A stretch of 34,951 bases of DNA from JAAUQA01 sp036351435 (GTDB lineage Bacteria; Pseudomonadota; Gammaproteobacteria; Competibacterales; Competibacteraceae), in NCBI GenBank assembly GCA_036351435.1, contig JAZBPA010000246.1, positions 1 to 34,951 of the forward strand. The letters are read 5' to 3'. This document shows, piece after piece, positions 23,480 through 32,489 of the stretch (position 1 is its first letter; every line of letters starts with the position of its first letter). The notes beneath the pieces were generated by a model. It was not told where the DNA came from, did not search any database, and saw only the letters and a list, made by a program, of their open reading frames with translations. The translations under genes were made by a program, and so were the position numbers.

Positions 23480-23983
23480 TCAGGAGTATTTGAAATAAGC
23501 TGCGATATCAGGCGGCAGAAATCCCCGCAACCACAACGCAGCCTGTTCGAAATGCGGCAGCAAAGGGGATTCACTCCACCAGAGATCCTGCGGCAATGGG
23601 GTTAAACCCGCCAACAACACCAATACCGATACAACCGCGCCGCCCCTCAGAAGGCCGAAAATGACGCCGAGCAGACGGTCAGTACCGCTTAAACCGGTAC
23701 GTTTCATCAATTGCGCGACGGTCAAGTTCACTAGACCGCCCAGGAACAAGGTGATCAGAAAAAGCCCGCCGAACGCCAAAATAATGGAGATGGACGGAAT
23801 ATCCAGATAGTAATTAACATGCGCGGCAGCCACGTCAACATAGAGAAAGGCAATCACAAACGCCGCAATCCACGAAGCCAGCGAGATCACCTCTTTAAGG
23901 AAACCCCGCAGCACACTGATTAACATGGACAAGGTGATGATACCCACAATGGCGTAATCCACCCAAGCTAAACTATTCAGCAT
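23480..23983 (-). CDS. cvpA: CvpA family membrane protein
   Basis: CvpA is a small inner-membrane protein named for colicin V production and linked to envelope homeostasis. The 167-residue product has four hydrophobic segments (about 8-25, 30-50, 65-85 and 105-125). The family stretches VDYAIVGIITLSMLISVLRGF and RLLGVIFGLLRGG are both present. The ATG at 23983 follows a 119-base gap after dedD. Its position between dedD and purF is the conserved gammaproteobacterial order. Confidence 0.93.
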   Translation of the reverse strand: MLNSLAWVDYAIVGIITLSMLISVLRGFLKEVISLASWIAAFVIAFLYVDVAAAHVNYYLDIPSISIILAFGGLFLITLFLGGLVNLTVAQLMKRTGLSGTDRLLGVIFGLLRGGAVVSVLVLLAGLTPLPQDLWWSESPLLPHFEQAALWLRGFLPPDIAAYFKYS

Positions 23984-24041
23984 GCCTCAAACCGGCTGGC
24001 TAATGTGTTATGCGCCACGCAGTGATCTCAGAGAAAACCCA

Positions 24042-24070
24042 ATTGTAGCGAAATTGTCAAAAAACAACAA
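24042..24070 (-). promoter_or_regulatory. candidate promoter in front of cvpA-purF
   Basis: On the minus strand TTGTTG (24065-24070) and TACAAT (24042-24047) are 17 bases apart in an A/T-rich stretch, about 58 bases before cvpA. The -10 is good and the -35 weak. It would allow cvpA-purF to be made apart from folC-dedD. Confidence 0.35.
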
Positions 24071-24102
24071 ATCCAATTTTAAAGCCACACCAGGTATCGA
24101 TA

Positions 24103-25107
24103 TTACCTCAACGAGACGACTTGACCACTACTCACCCCGGCCTGCCGCAACCGGGTTAACATTTGTTCGCTGGCGGCGCGTGAATTCTGCGGCCCTACCC
24201 GCACCCGATACATTGTTTGACCGCTAACCCGCACCGGTTCCACATAAGCGCTGAAATTCCCCTGACGTAGCCGGTTACGTAGATTCTGGGCATTCTGTTG
24301 CAGAGAGAAACTGCCCACTTGCACAATCCAACGCCCGCCATCGGATGGGCTTGGACGCGGTGGCGGCGCTGCCCTCGCAACCTGGGTATTAGCGGTACTT
24401 CTTCGTTGCTGGGTGTTGGAGCGGCCGATGAGTTCCACTTTAGGCAATGCAACCTTGGCAGGCGGCGCAGCCTCCTTTGGCGGTGGTGGCGGTGTTTTGA
24501 CGATCTTCTGCGGCGGCGCAGGCGGCTTGGCGACGGCCGTTGTAGCTGGTTTAGGCGGCGGTTTGGATTCCACCGTCTTTGGTTTAGCAGGCGGCACAGG
24601 CGGCTTGGCGACAACTGTTTTGGGTTGCGGTGGTGATGACGTCGTGGCTGGCTTCGGGCGCACCGGTTCAGGCTTTTTCGTCACATCCACAGGCTTGATA
24701 GCCGGCCTCGGCGCAAGACTTGGTGCCGATTCAGCAGCCGGTTCTTCTATTACCGGCATAGTGGATTCCGCCTCGGTGGGCAAGGGTATGTCAGAATCCG
24801 GGCCACTCGCTACTGGGAGCGGTGATCTCGGGTCGTCAGCGGTCTCGGGAGAGAGTGATTCAGCATTTGGCGCTGTGGCTATAGGCTGTTCCGCGACCGG
24901 CTGCTCAGCAGAAGGCGTTTCGGATTCCAACGAAAAAGTTAAACTTCGCTCACCCGGCTCTGGTTGCTCGGGGGGAGGAGGAATAGCAGTATTGGCCACC
25001 GGTGGACTAGTTGAAGTGGGTTCTTCAAGCAAATAGGGCACGAAGATGACCGCCAATACGACGACCACGAAAGCACCGATTAAACGTTGTTTTAAGCGAC
25101 TATCCAC
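24103..25107 (-). CDS. dedD: SPOR domain cell-division protein, DedD-like
   Basis: The 334-residue protein has an N-terminal transmembrane segment (about 10-27, MDSRLKQRLIGAFVVVVLAV), a long linker rich in Pro, Glu, Lys and Ala (about 30-255) and a C-terminal SPOR domain (about 258-334; RWIVQVGSFSLQQNAQNLRNR...YRVRVG). SPOR domains bind denuded peptidoglycan at the septum. The linker repeats of PPKP/KPP type are the reason a long open frame appears on the opposite strand. Its ATG overlaps the end of folC by eight bases, so folC and dedD are translationally coupled. Confidence 0.92.
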   Translation of the reverse strand: MDSRLKQRLIGAFVVVVLAVIFVPYLLEEPTSTSPPVANTAIPPPPEQPEPGERSLTFSLESETPSAEQPVAEQPIATAPNAESLSPETADDPRSPLPVASGPDSDIPLPTEAESTMPVIEEPAAESAPSLAPRPAIKPVDVTKKPEPVRPKPATTSSPPQPKTVVAKPPVPPAKPKTVESKPPPKPATTAVAKPPAPPQKIVKTPPPPPKEAAPPAKVALPKVELIGRSNTQQRRSTANTQVARAAPPPRPSPSDGGRWIVQVGSFSLQQNAQNLRNRLRQGNFSAYVEPVRVSGQTMYRVRVGPQNSRAASEQMLTRLRQAGVSSGQVVSLR

Positions 25108-26413
25108 GCCGTACTCCTCCCGCTTCGGGGGTGAACCAGAATCTCTGCTTGTCTACTGTGAGCGCCTGGGCTACGGTATAAAAAGATCCACAAACCACAA
25201 TACGATCTCCGGGAATAGCTTGCCGCGCCGCCGCCAAACAAGCATCGGGCACGCCAGAAAATGGGACAACGGATGCTGTAATGCCAGCCTGTTTCAGGGT
25301 GTTGGCTAACTGAAAACCGGTCCGTCCCCGTTGACCTTCCAGGGAGGCAACCAGCCAGCCGTCCACCAGATCATTTAACGGGCGGATCACTGTTGCGGCA
25401 TCCTTGTCAGCCAACATGCCGAGCACCACCCAAGTGCGACCTGAACAAGGCCGATCCCGCAAACCTTGCGCTAAAGCATTAGCAGCATGAGCATTATGAG
25501 CGACATCTAAAATCCACTCAACAGGGCCGGAGATGATCTGGAAACGGCCTAACGTGCCGGCCTGTTCCAGGCCTTTGCGTATCGCTTCAATAGTAATGGG
25601 TAACTGAACAGACAACGCGTGCAGAGTCATCAACGCTGCAGCTGCGTTGGCGATCTGGTGACGACCGAAGAGCTTCGGCAATGGTAATTCCTCCCAAGCT
25701 ACCGAGCCGTGCCGCCATTGCCAATGTGTTGCTGCGCATTGAAACGTGTAATCCTGCCCGGCTTGAATAAACAGCGCTCCCAAATTCCGAGCGTGGTTAA
25801 TCAACCGAGCCGGTGGTGAAGGATCAGCACAGATAGCAGGGCGTCCAGCCCGGTAAATACCTGCTTTTTCAAACCCGATGCTGTCCCGATCTGGTCCTAG
25901 CCATTCCATATGATCAAGATCAATAGAGGTAATTAAAGCGGCATCGGCATCCAGAATATTGACTGCATCCAACCGTCCACCCAACCCCACTTCCAATACT
26001 GCCACCTCGACACCGGCTTCACGAAATATATCCAGCGCGGCCAGGGTGCCGAATTCGAAATAGGTAAGGGAAATGGCACCACGCGCTGCATCAATGCGAG
26101 TAAAGGCGTGACACAAAGCTGCATCGTCTACTTCTCGGCCATTGATCCGAATGCGTTCGTTATAACGCAGTAGATGGGGTGATGTGTATGCCCCGACTCG
26201 GTAACCGGCGGTGCGCAGGATAGCATCCAGAAATGCTACGCAGGACCCTTTGCCATTGGTGCCGCCTACGGTGATTACTCGATAATTCGGTTGGTGCAGA
26301 CCAAGTCGGACGGCTACTTCATGTACCCGCTCCAATCCTGGATCAATCGCCTTGGGATGCAAGGTTTCCTGCCAAGCCAGCCATTGCGCCAGGGTGTAGA
26401 AACGAGTGCTCAT
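25100..26413 (-). CDS. folC: bifunctional tetrahydrofolate/dihydrofolate synthase (folylpolyglutamate synthase)
   Basis: FolC adds glutamate to dihydropteroate and to folates, using ATP. The 437-residue product has the P-loop VGGTNGKGSCVAF (about 48-60) followed by TSPHLLRYNERIRINGREV. The metal-binding region AVLEVGLGGRLDAVN is near 138-152, and GRHQIANAAAAL is in the middle. Mur-ligase-like C-terminal motifs (DVAHNAHAANAL) are present. It begins 51 bases after accD. Confidence 0.95.
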   Translation of the reverse strand: MSTRFYTLAQWLAWQETLHPKAIDPGLERVHEVAVRLGLHQPNYRVITVGGTNGKGSCVAFLDAILRTAGYRVGAYTSPHLLRYNERIRINGREVDDAALCHAFTRIDAARGAISLTYFEFGTLAALDIFREAGVEVAVLEVGLGGRLDAVNILDADAALITSIDLDHMEWLGPDRDSIGFEKAGIYRAGRPAICADPSPPARLINHARNLGALFIQAGQDYTFQCAATHWQWRHGSVAWEELPLPKLFGRHQIANAAAALMTLHALSVQLPITIEAIRKGLEQAGTLGRFQIISGPVEWILDVAHNAHAANALAQGLRDRPCSGRTWVVLGMLADKDAATVIRPLNDLVDGWLVASLEGQRGRTGFQLANTLKQAGITASVVPFSGVPDACLAAARQAIPGDRIVVCGSFYTVAQALTVDKQRFWFTPEAGGVRRG

Positions 26414-26464
26414 GGCGCCAGGGACACCCTCGCTGTTACTTGCGGTTAAAAGATCTGTCGAGCT

Positions 26465-27355
26465 TCAGAGCGCCGGCTGGTAAGTCAACATGCCGAGCAA
26501 TCCCGCCAATCGGTCGCGCATTTGACGGCGATCGACAATCATATCGATCACGCCGTGTTCCAGCAGAAATTCGCTGCGTTGGAAACCTTCGGGTAGGGTT
26601 TCCCGCACGGTTTGTTCGATCACTCGTGGGCCGGCGAAACCGATCAACGCTTTGGGTTCGGCAATGTTGATATCACCGAGCATGGCCAAGCTGGCAGACA
26701 CGCCACCGGTGGTCGGATCGGTTAATACAGAAATGAAGGGAATGCCCTGCGCGGACAAGCGGGTCAATGCCGCACTGGTTTTCGCCATTTGCATCAACGA
26801 AACCAACGCTTCTTGCATCCGTGCGCCGCCGCTGGCGGAGAAGCAGACCAGGGGGATTTCTTCTTCCAGACACACATTTGCGGCCTGCACAAAGCGCTCG
26901 CCGACCACCGAACCCATGGAGCCGCCCATAAACTCAAATTCGAATGCCACTGCTACCAACGGCATCCCTTTGAGTCGACCTCGCATCGCTAGCAAGGCAT
27001 CTTTCTCGCCGGTGGATTTCTGAGCCTGTAACAGGCGATCCTTGTACTTTTTACCGTCCTTAAACTTGAGAAAATCGGTGGGCTCTACCGTTTCAGCCAA
27101 TTCTAGCCGACCGTCCTCATCCAAGAAACTATTCAATCGTTGCCGTGCGCCGATCCGCATGTGATGACTACACTTGGGGCAGACCGCTAAGTTACGTTCC
27201 AACTCGGCACGATAGAGTACCGAGTGGCAACTTTCGCATTTACTCCATACCCCCTCGGGAATTTGTTGTCGCCGATTACCCCCTTCAGTGCGAATCCGTG
27301 ACGGCTTGAGCTTTTGGATCCAGCTCAGGGGGATTTCCATTTTGGGAATTTCCAC
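26465..27355 (-). CDS. accD: acetyl-CoA carboxylase carboxyltransferase subunit beta
   Basis: AccD pairs with AccA to transfer carboxyl from biotin to acetyl-CoA, giving malonyl-CoA. A zinc ribbon with two Cys-x2-Cys pairs (KCESCHSVL and AVCPKCSHHM) is followed by the crotonase-like core with ASGGARMQEALVSLMQMAKTS and DPTTGGVSAS. I favour the GTG at 27355 because GGAGAG lies seven bases upstream, at the end of trpA. The ATG at 27340 (MEIPLSW) is the alternative. A frame extended to 27445 would lie inside trpA and is rejected. About 296 residues fit the family. Confidence 0.95.
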   Translation of the reverse strand: MEIPKMEIPLSWIQKLKPSRIRTEGGNRRQQIPEGVWSKCESCHSVLYRAELERNLAVCPKCSHHMRIGARQRLNSFLDEDGRLELAETVEPTDFLKFKDGKKYKDRLLQAQKSTGEKDALLAMRGRLKGMPLVAVAFEFEFMGGSMGSVVGERFVQAANVCLEEEIPLVCFSASGGARMQEALVSLMQMAKTSAALTRLSAQGIPFISVLTDPTTGGVSASLAMLGDINIAEPKALIGFAGPRVIEQTVRETLPEGFQRSEFLLEHGVIDMIVDRRQMRDRLAGLLGMLTYQPAL

Positions 27356-27356
27356 G

Positions 27357-28166
27357 CTACGACTCTCCGTCCATCGCCCGGCGCATGCCGGACAGCAGAG
27401 CCGTGACTTCAGTTTGCATTCGCTCCGAATCAGCAGACCATTCATCTAACAAAGTGACAATGGCGCTGCCGACCACTACGGCATCAGCGACTTTAGAAAC
27501 TGCCGCAGCAATTACCGCATTTTTGATTCCAAAGCCAACCCCCACCGGCAGGTCAGTGAAAGCACGGATCGCATCGATTTTGCTGTCGAGTTCAGCGACG
27601 TTCAACGCTGCCGAACCGGTGACGCCCTTTAACGATACGTAATACACGTAGCCGCGCGCCCATTGCGCTACTTTTTGAATGCGCTCCGGGGTACTGGTGG
27701 GTGCCAATAAGAAAATGGGGTCGATATCGACCTGAGTCAAGACCGCGGTTAAATCTTCAGCTTCCTCCGGTGGTAGATCGACAGTTAATACGCCATCTAC
27801 GCCAGCTTCTGCAGCGGCTTTAGCAAATGTGTCATACCCCATCGCCTCAATAGGATTCAGATAACCCATCAACACCACCGGGGTGGTGGGATCGTCGGCG
27901 CGAAAAGCTGCCACCATCTCCAACACCTGCCGCAAGGAGGTGCCATGCGCTAACGCCCGTTCACAGGCTTTTTGGATGACCGGGCCGTCGGCCATAGGAT
28001 CGGAAAACGGTACGCCGAGTTCGATGACATCGCCACCCGCACGCACCAATTCATGCAGCAGTGGCACTGTCAGTTCAGGTCGGGGATCACCCGCTGTGAT
28101 GTAGGGAATCAACGCCTTGCGATCAGCGCGGCGCAGCGTTTGAAAACGTTCACGGATACGACTCAT
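27357..28166 (-). CDS. trpA: tryptophan synthase alpha chain
   Basis: TrpA cleaves indole-3-glycerol phosphate to indole, which tunnels to TrpB. The TIM barrel has the catalytic acid motifs VIELGVPFSDPMADGP (Glu and Asp) near 48-63, and the phosphate-binding GVGFGIKN and VVGSAIV stretches. The ATG at 28166 gives 269 residues and follows the trpB stop by ten bases, with GGGAAGAG upstream. A ten-residue longer frame would begin inside trpB. The tail touches accD closely. Confidence 0.96.
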   Translation of the reverse strand: MSRIRERFQTLRRADRKALIPYITAGDPRPELTVPLLHELVRAGGDVIELGVPFSDPMADGPVIQKACERALAHGTSLRQVLEMVAAFRADDPTTPVVLMGYLNPIEAMGYDTFAKAAAEAGVDGVLTVDLPPEEAEDLTAVLTQVDIDPIFLLAPTSTPERIQKVAQWARGYVYYVSLKGVTGSAALNVAELDSKIDAIRAFTDLPVGVGFGIKNAVIAAAVSKVADAVVVGSAIVTLLDEWSADSERMQTEVTALLSGMRRAMDGES

Positions 28167-28176
28167 AACTCTTCCC

Positions 28177-29415
28177 TCAAAGATGCAGACCTTCAAGCGC
28201 GGCGACGGTGTTGATGTCCTTATCGCCGCGTCCAGAAAGATTGATGATGATAATTTGGTCAGGCTTCAAGGTAGGAGCCAGCGTTTTGGCATAGGCTAGG
28301 GCGTGACTAGTTTCTAGCGCCGGCATGATGCCCTCAGTGCGAGTCACTTCATGAAAAGCCGCTAGCGCTTGATCATCGGTTACGCCAACATAGTTCGCTC
28401 GGCCAATATCCTTTAGCCAAGCATGTTCCGGCCCGACGCCGGGATAATCCAGCCCTGCCGACACCGAATGGGTTTCAGTGATCTGACCGTTGTCGTCTTC
28501 TAATAAGTAGGTTCGATTGCCGTGTAATACACCGGGCCGCCCCGCGCACAATGTAGCGGCATGATGCCCGCTAGCAATACCCTCACCAGCTGCTTCGACG
28601 CCGTATATGGTCACTGAGTTGTCATTCAGAAAGGCATGAAATAAACCAATCGCATTGGACCCGCCGCCCACGCAAGCGACTAACGCATCCGGCAAGCGTC
28701 CGGTCATTGCCAAGATCTGTTCACGAGTTTCACGACCGATAACGGCTTGGAAATCACGTACCAGCACCGGATAGGGATGGGGGCCGGCTACCGTGCCGAT
28801 GATGTAAAACGTATCATCCACATTGGCAACCCAATCACGCATCGCTTCGTTGAGTGCATCTTTAAGGGTGCGGGAACCCGATTCCACCGGCACTACAGAA
28901 GCCCCTAACAAACGCATGCGATACACATTTAAGGACTGGCGTTGAATATCTTCCGAGCCCATGTAAACCACGCATTCCATGCCCAGACGAGCGGCTACAG
29001 TCGCCGTAGCTACCCCGTGTTGACCCGCACCGGTTTCGGCGATGACGCGGTTTTTACCCATACGGCGAGCTAACAGAGCCTGCCCGATGGTGTTGTTGAT
29101 CTTGTGCGCGCCGGTGTGATTGAGATCTTCGCGTTTGAAATAAATCTGCGCGCCACCGAGGTGTTGACTCCAACGGGCGGCATGATACAGCGGCGATGGC
29201 CGACCCACGTAATGGTGTAGGTCTGCGTCAAATTCCGCTAGAAAGTCGGGATCCTGACTGTACCGTCGATAGGCTTCATCCAGTTCCCGCAAGGCATCCA
29301 TCAGGGTCTCGGCAACAAACTGTCCGCCATAGCGCCCGAAATGCCCACGCGGATCGGGGAATTGGGAAAAATCGATGACTTCGTGGGTCGTCGGGGTTTC
29401 AAACACAATGCTCAC
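28177..29415 (-). CDS. trpB: tryptophan synthase beta chain
   Basis: TrpB joins indole and serine to tryptophan with PLP. The cofactor lysine is Lys105 in HTGAHKINN. ETGAGQHGVATA and the phosphate loop GGGSNAIG follow, and the C-terminal NLSGRGDKD is intact. The 412 residues fit the family (about 400). The start is a GTG at 29415 inside the end of trpF (17-base overlap). A second GTG three codons later has the better placed AAGG, so the true start may be 29406. Confidence 0.96.
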   Translation of the reverse strand: MSIVFETPTTHEVIDFSQFPDPRGHFGRYGGQFVAETLMDALRELDEAYRRYSQDPDFLAEFDADLHHYVGRPSPLYHAARWSQHLGGAQIYFKREDLNHTGAHKINNTIGQALLARRMGKNRVIAETGAGQHGVATATVAARLGMECVVYMGSEDIQRQSLNVYRMRLLGASVVPVESGSRTLKDALNEAMRDWVANVDDTFYIIGTVAGPHPYPVLVRDFQAVIGRETREQILAMTGRLPDALVACVGGGSNAIGLFHAFLNDNSVTIYGVEAAGEGIASGHHAATLCAGRPGVLHGNRTYLLEDDNGQITETHSVSAGLDYPGVGPEHAWLKDIGRANYVGVTDDQALAAFHEVTRTEGIMPALETSHALAYAKTLAPTLKPDQIIIINLSGRGDKDINTVAALEGLHL

Positions 29416-30031
29416 CCTTTTCTACCGCGCCGACGAAGGCGCGTATCAATTGACTGTCTTTAATACCTTTAGCGATTTCTACGCCACTGCTGACATCGAC
29501 CGCAAAAGGCCGAATCTGTTGCACCGCTGCGCTAACATTGGTCGGATTTAAGCCACCGGCCAGAATAATTGGCTTAGCCACTTGCGGTGGAATCCTTGCC
29601 CAATCGAACCGTTGCCCGGAACCGCCGATTTGATCCCCGCCGTAATTATCTAAAAGAAGCCCATCGGCTGCCTCGAACCGCTGAGCATAGTCGGTCACAT
29701 CAGCGCCCGCGCCCATCGGCACGGCTTTGATGTAGGGAAAGCCGAAAGCAGCGCAGTAATCGGGTTCTTCATTGCCATGAAATTGCAGCAAATGCAGTGG
29801 CATCTGTTGCAGAACATACTGCACATGTTCTGGATCGGCATTGACGAACAAACCGACGACAGTCACGAAAGGCGGTAAGGCAGCTACGATCTGCCGGGCA
29901 ATAACGGGATTTACATTGCGGGAACTGCCAGAAAAAAAAACCAAACCGATAGCGTCGGCCCCGGCATGAGCCGCCGCTAGAGCATCTTCGGGGCAGGTGA
30001 TGCCACAAATTTTAATACGGGTGCGAGGCAT
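29399..30031 (-). CDS. trpF: phosphoribosylanthranilate isomerase
   Basis: TrpF isomerises N-(5'-phosphoribosyl)anthranilate in the tryptophan pathway. The TIM-barrel protein opens with RIKICGIT (catalytic Cys8) and ends with VDVSSGVE, the usual phosphate site. The catalytic Asp lies in LLLDNYGGDQIGG. The ATG at 30031 (210 residues) is preferred over a 27-residue longer frame that would start inside the promoter. It heads the trpF-trpB-trpA-accD run. Confidence 0.95.
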   Translation of the reverse strand: MPRTRIKICGITCPEDALAAAHAGADAIGLVFFSGSSRNVNPVIARQIVAALPPFVTVVGLFVNADPEHVQYVLQQMPLHLLQFHGNEEPDYCAAFGFPYIKAVPMGAGADVTDYAQRFEAADGLLLDNYGGDQIGGSGQRFDWARIPPQVAKPIILAGGLNPTNVSAAVQQIRPFAVDVSSGVEIAKGIKDSQLIRAFVGAVEKGEHCV

Positions 30032-30067
30032 GGAGAACGACTCGAAATCTAAGCAAGAACTAAAGAC

Positions 30068-30076
30068 ACTATACCA
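30068..30076 (-). promoter_or_regulatory. candidate extended -10 promoter of the trpF operon
   Basis: On the minus strand TGG-TATAGT reads as an extended -10 about 37 bases before the trpF ATG. No good -35 is seen. No trp leader peptide or attenuator was recognised. Confidence 0.4.
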
Positions 30077-30311
30077 TCGATCAGGCGGGGTTATGGTTTC
30101 CAGATGCCACACACCGCCATTTTTTCCACGCGGTTTGATCGTGCTCGCTATTGCATTAGGGGAGCGAAAACCGTTGGGTGTCGTATCCCCTAGAGCAAGG
30201 AATCAGGGTCGGTAGGGCTTCATCAATCCTTCATAAATAGTTAACCGTTTAGTCATGCTGTGTTCCTACGGTGCCGGAACAGTAAACCAATGCCAGCATG
30301 GAGACTTACGA

Positions 30312-32327
30312 ATGAACGGTCCGAATTTAATGTATTCATGGCAGCGCTTGTTGCCGATTCTGTTGTTGAGCATGATTTTAGTTGCTTGCGGTGGGGATGA
30401 TGATAACAACAACCTTCGGCTTACGCCGCCGCCGACCACTTTTCAATTGCAACTGTTACATGCCGCCGATATGGAGGGCGGTGCCGAGGCTGTCGAGGAC
30501 GCTCCGCGGTTTTCAGCCATTTTAAACGCTTTACGGGACGAAAACCCGACGAATACCTTGGTGCTGTCCTCCGGTGACGCTTGGATTCCGGGGCCGCTCT
30601 ATTCCGCTAGCTCCGACGATTCCCTCAGCGGGTTGCTGGGTATCGTCGGTAACGGGCGCGGTGACATCCTGATGCAAAACGCAATGGGTTTTCAAGCCAG
30701 CGCATTCGGCAATCATGAGTTCGATGAAGGGCCCGATGCGGTTTTTAATATCCTGGCGGCAGACAGCGATGACACTGGCAATTATCCGGGTGCAGCCTTC
30801 CCTTATCTCAGTGTCAATCTCGATTTCAGCGCCGAGCCTGAGCTTTCTACACTGGTGACCGTGGACGGGCAAAATGTCGCCGATTTGGCCAATCGCATCG
30901 CACGCAGCGCGGTGGTAACGGTGGCAGGCGAGACAATCGGGTTGGTGGGTGCAACCACGCCGGCTTTAGCCAGCATCTCTTCGACAGGCGATGTTATCGT
31001 GAATCCGGCCAACGGCTCTATTCCAGAGTTAGCAAACCTGATTCAAGCTGCAGTGGATGCCTTGACTGCAACCGGCATTGACAAAATTATTATTCTCACC
31101 CACATGCAACAACTGGCTATCGAACAGCAACTGGCAGGGTTACTCGACGGTGTAGACATTATCATCGGCGGTGGTTCCGATTCGATTTTGGCCGATGCGA
31201 CGGACCGCTTACGCCCTGGCGATATCGCCGTGGACGATTATCCTATTCAGCTCACTTCGGCGAGCGGCGAACCGGTGCTGCTGGTCAATACCGACGGACA
31301 GTATCGTTATATTGGGCGATTGGTTGTGGAATTCGATGCCAACGGCGTGGTATTGCCGGATAGCATCGACACTGCGGTGAGCGGCGCTTATGCAACCGAC
31401 GAACAAGGCTTGATAGAACTCAACGGACCGAATCCAGATCCTACCGTAGTTGCAATCGCCGGCGCACTCGGCGAGGTGTTGATCGACCGAGAAAGCAATA
31501 CCTTCGGCAAAACACTGGTGTACCTGAATGGCGTGCGCGCCAGCGTGCGCACCGAAGAAACCAATCTCGGCAATTTGACGGCGGACGCCAATTTGTTCGT
31601 GGCGCAATCGTTCGACCCGAGCACGGCGTTGTCCATCAAAAACGGCGGGGGGATTCGCAACGATATTGGCGAAGTATTACTGCCGCCCGGCACTAACGAT
31701 CCTGATGATGCGATTAGACTACCGCCGCCGGCAAATCCCATCGCGGGCAAGGAAGAAGGGCAAATCTCTCAATTCGATATTCAAGACAGCCTGCGATTCA
31801 ATAACGATCTGACCTTGCTGACGTTGACCGCTGCGGAATTGGTGGCCGTGATTGAGCATGGCGTGGCGGCCACCGAACCCGGCGCTACTCCGGGGCAGTT
31901 TTCGCAAGTCGGCGGCATTCGGTTTAGCTTCGACCCAAGTCTGCCGCCTAACAGCCGGGTACGCTCATTACTGGTGCTGGACAGCAACGGCGCGCAGGAA
32001 GGCGTCAATCCCGATGTGGTGGTGCAAGATGGCCTGCTGCAGGGCGATCCCGGCCGTTTGTTTCGGATCGTGACTTTGGGCTTTCTGGCGGGAGGCGGCG
32101 ATCAATATCCGTTCCCGGATCGGGAGCGGGTCGATTTAGTGGAACAGGGATTGCCGATGGGTGCTGCTACTTTTGCCGACCCCGGCTCAGAGCAAGATGC
32201 CCTGGCGGAGTACTTGGTGGTTAATTTTCCAGATGGCATGCCTTTTGACGAAATTGATACCCCAATTGAGCAAGATGAGCGTATCCAAAACCTGAACGTG
32301 CGGGCGGATACTGTCCTAACGCCATAG
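30312..32327 (+). CDS. 5'-nucleotidase/metallophosphatase-like lipoprotein with altered metal ligands
   Basis: The 671-residue protein has a lipoprotein signal (LVAC, lipidated Cys26) and should sit in the outer or inner membrane facing the periplasm. The layout follows the UshA family: a metallophosphatase N-terminal domain and a 5'-nucleotidase C-terminal domain (from about 390; KNGGGIRNDIG). The GNHEFDEG motif and LSSGDAW are kept. In the first motif the usual D-x-H reads Asp53-Met-Glu55, and the GGHxx motif reads GGGSDS, so two histidines are replaced. Substrate is uncertain. The ATG at 30312 has GGAG eight bases upstream. It is divergent from trpF. Confidence 0.85.
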   Translation: MNGPNLMYSWQRLLPILLLSMILVACGGDDDNNNLRLTPPPTTFQLQLLHAADMEGGAEAVEDAPRFSAILNALRDENPTNTLVLSSGDAWIPGPLYSASSDDSLSGLLGIVGNGRGDILMQNAMGFQASAFGNHEFDEGPDAVFNILAADSDDTGNYPGAAFPYLSVNLDFSAEPELSTLVTVDGQNVADLANRIARSAVVTVAGETIGLVGATTPALASISSTGDVIVNPANGSIPELANLIQAAVDALTATGIDKIIILTHMQQLAIEQQLAGLLDGVDIIIGGGSDSILADATDRLRPGDIAVDDYPIQLTSASGEPVLLVNTDGQYRYIGRLVVEFDANGVVLPDSIDTAVSGAYATDEQGLIELNGPNPDPTVVAIAGALGEVLIDRESNTFGKTLVYLNGVRASVRTEETNLGNLTADANLFVAQSFDPSTALSIKNGGGIRNDIGEVLLPPGTNDPDDAIRLPPPANPIAGKEEGQISQFDIQDSLRFNNDLTLLTLTAAELVAVIEHGVAATEPGATPGQFSQVGGIRFSFDPSLPPNSRVRSLLVLDSNGAQEGVNPDVVVQDGLLQGDPGRLFRIVTLGFLAGGGDQYPFPDRERVDLVEQGLPMGAATFADPGSEQDALAEYLVVNFPDGMPFDEIDTPIEQDERIQNLNVRADTVLTP

Positions 32328-32338
32328 ATTGTTTCTCC

Positions 32339-32420
32339 GGCCCTTCCGCTGAGAGGGAAGGGCCGGGCCGTTCATTGCTCTTCCAACAACCCCTTCCGCC
32401 CTTGCGGCGGAAAGTTGGAA
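32339..32420 (+). repeat. two palindromes after the 5'-nucleotidase gene
   Basis: GGCCCTTCC (32339-32347) and GGAAGGGCC (32356-32364) form a 9-bp hairpin. Next, TTCCAAC and GTTGGAA (32381-32387, 32414-32420) enclose TTCCGCC/GGCGGAA (32394-32400, 32406-32412), a nested 7+7-bp stem with a 5-base loop. No T-run follows, so a Rho-independent terminator is doubtful. The G/C-rich form with a TTCCGCC core is REP-like, but only one copy is visible here. Confidence 0.5.
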
Positions 32421-32473
32421 TGAGGGGGAGTGTCGCCGGGGATTAAATCCGCCATGTTTAAGTCTATTAATTG

Positions 32474-32489
32474 ACGTTTACGTAAACGT
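32474..32489 (+). promoter_or_regulatory. 16-bp palindromic operator in the icmF promoter
   Basis: ACGTTTACGTAAACGT is a perfect palindrome. It overlaps the likely -35, and its form resembles operators of MerR-type regulators of branched-chain acyl-CoA breakdown (LiuR-like), a recollection that could not be checked here. Confidence 0.65.

Noticed and set aside
24413..25036. Open frame of 207 codons on the plus strand, rich in Gly, Ala and Ser
   Set aside because: It is antisense to the Pro/Lys/Glu-rich linker of dedD; low complexity and no start signal or family.
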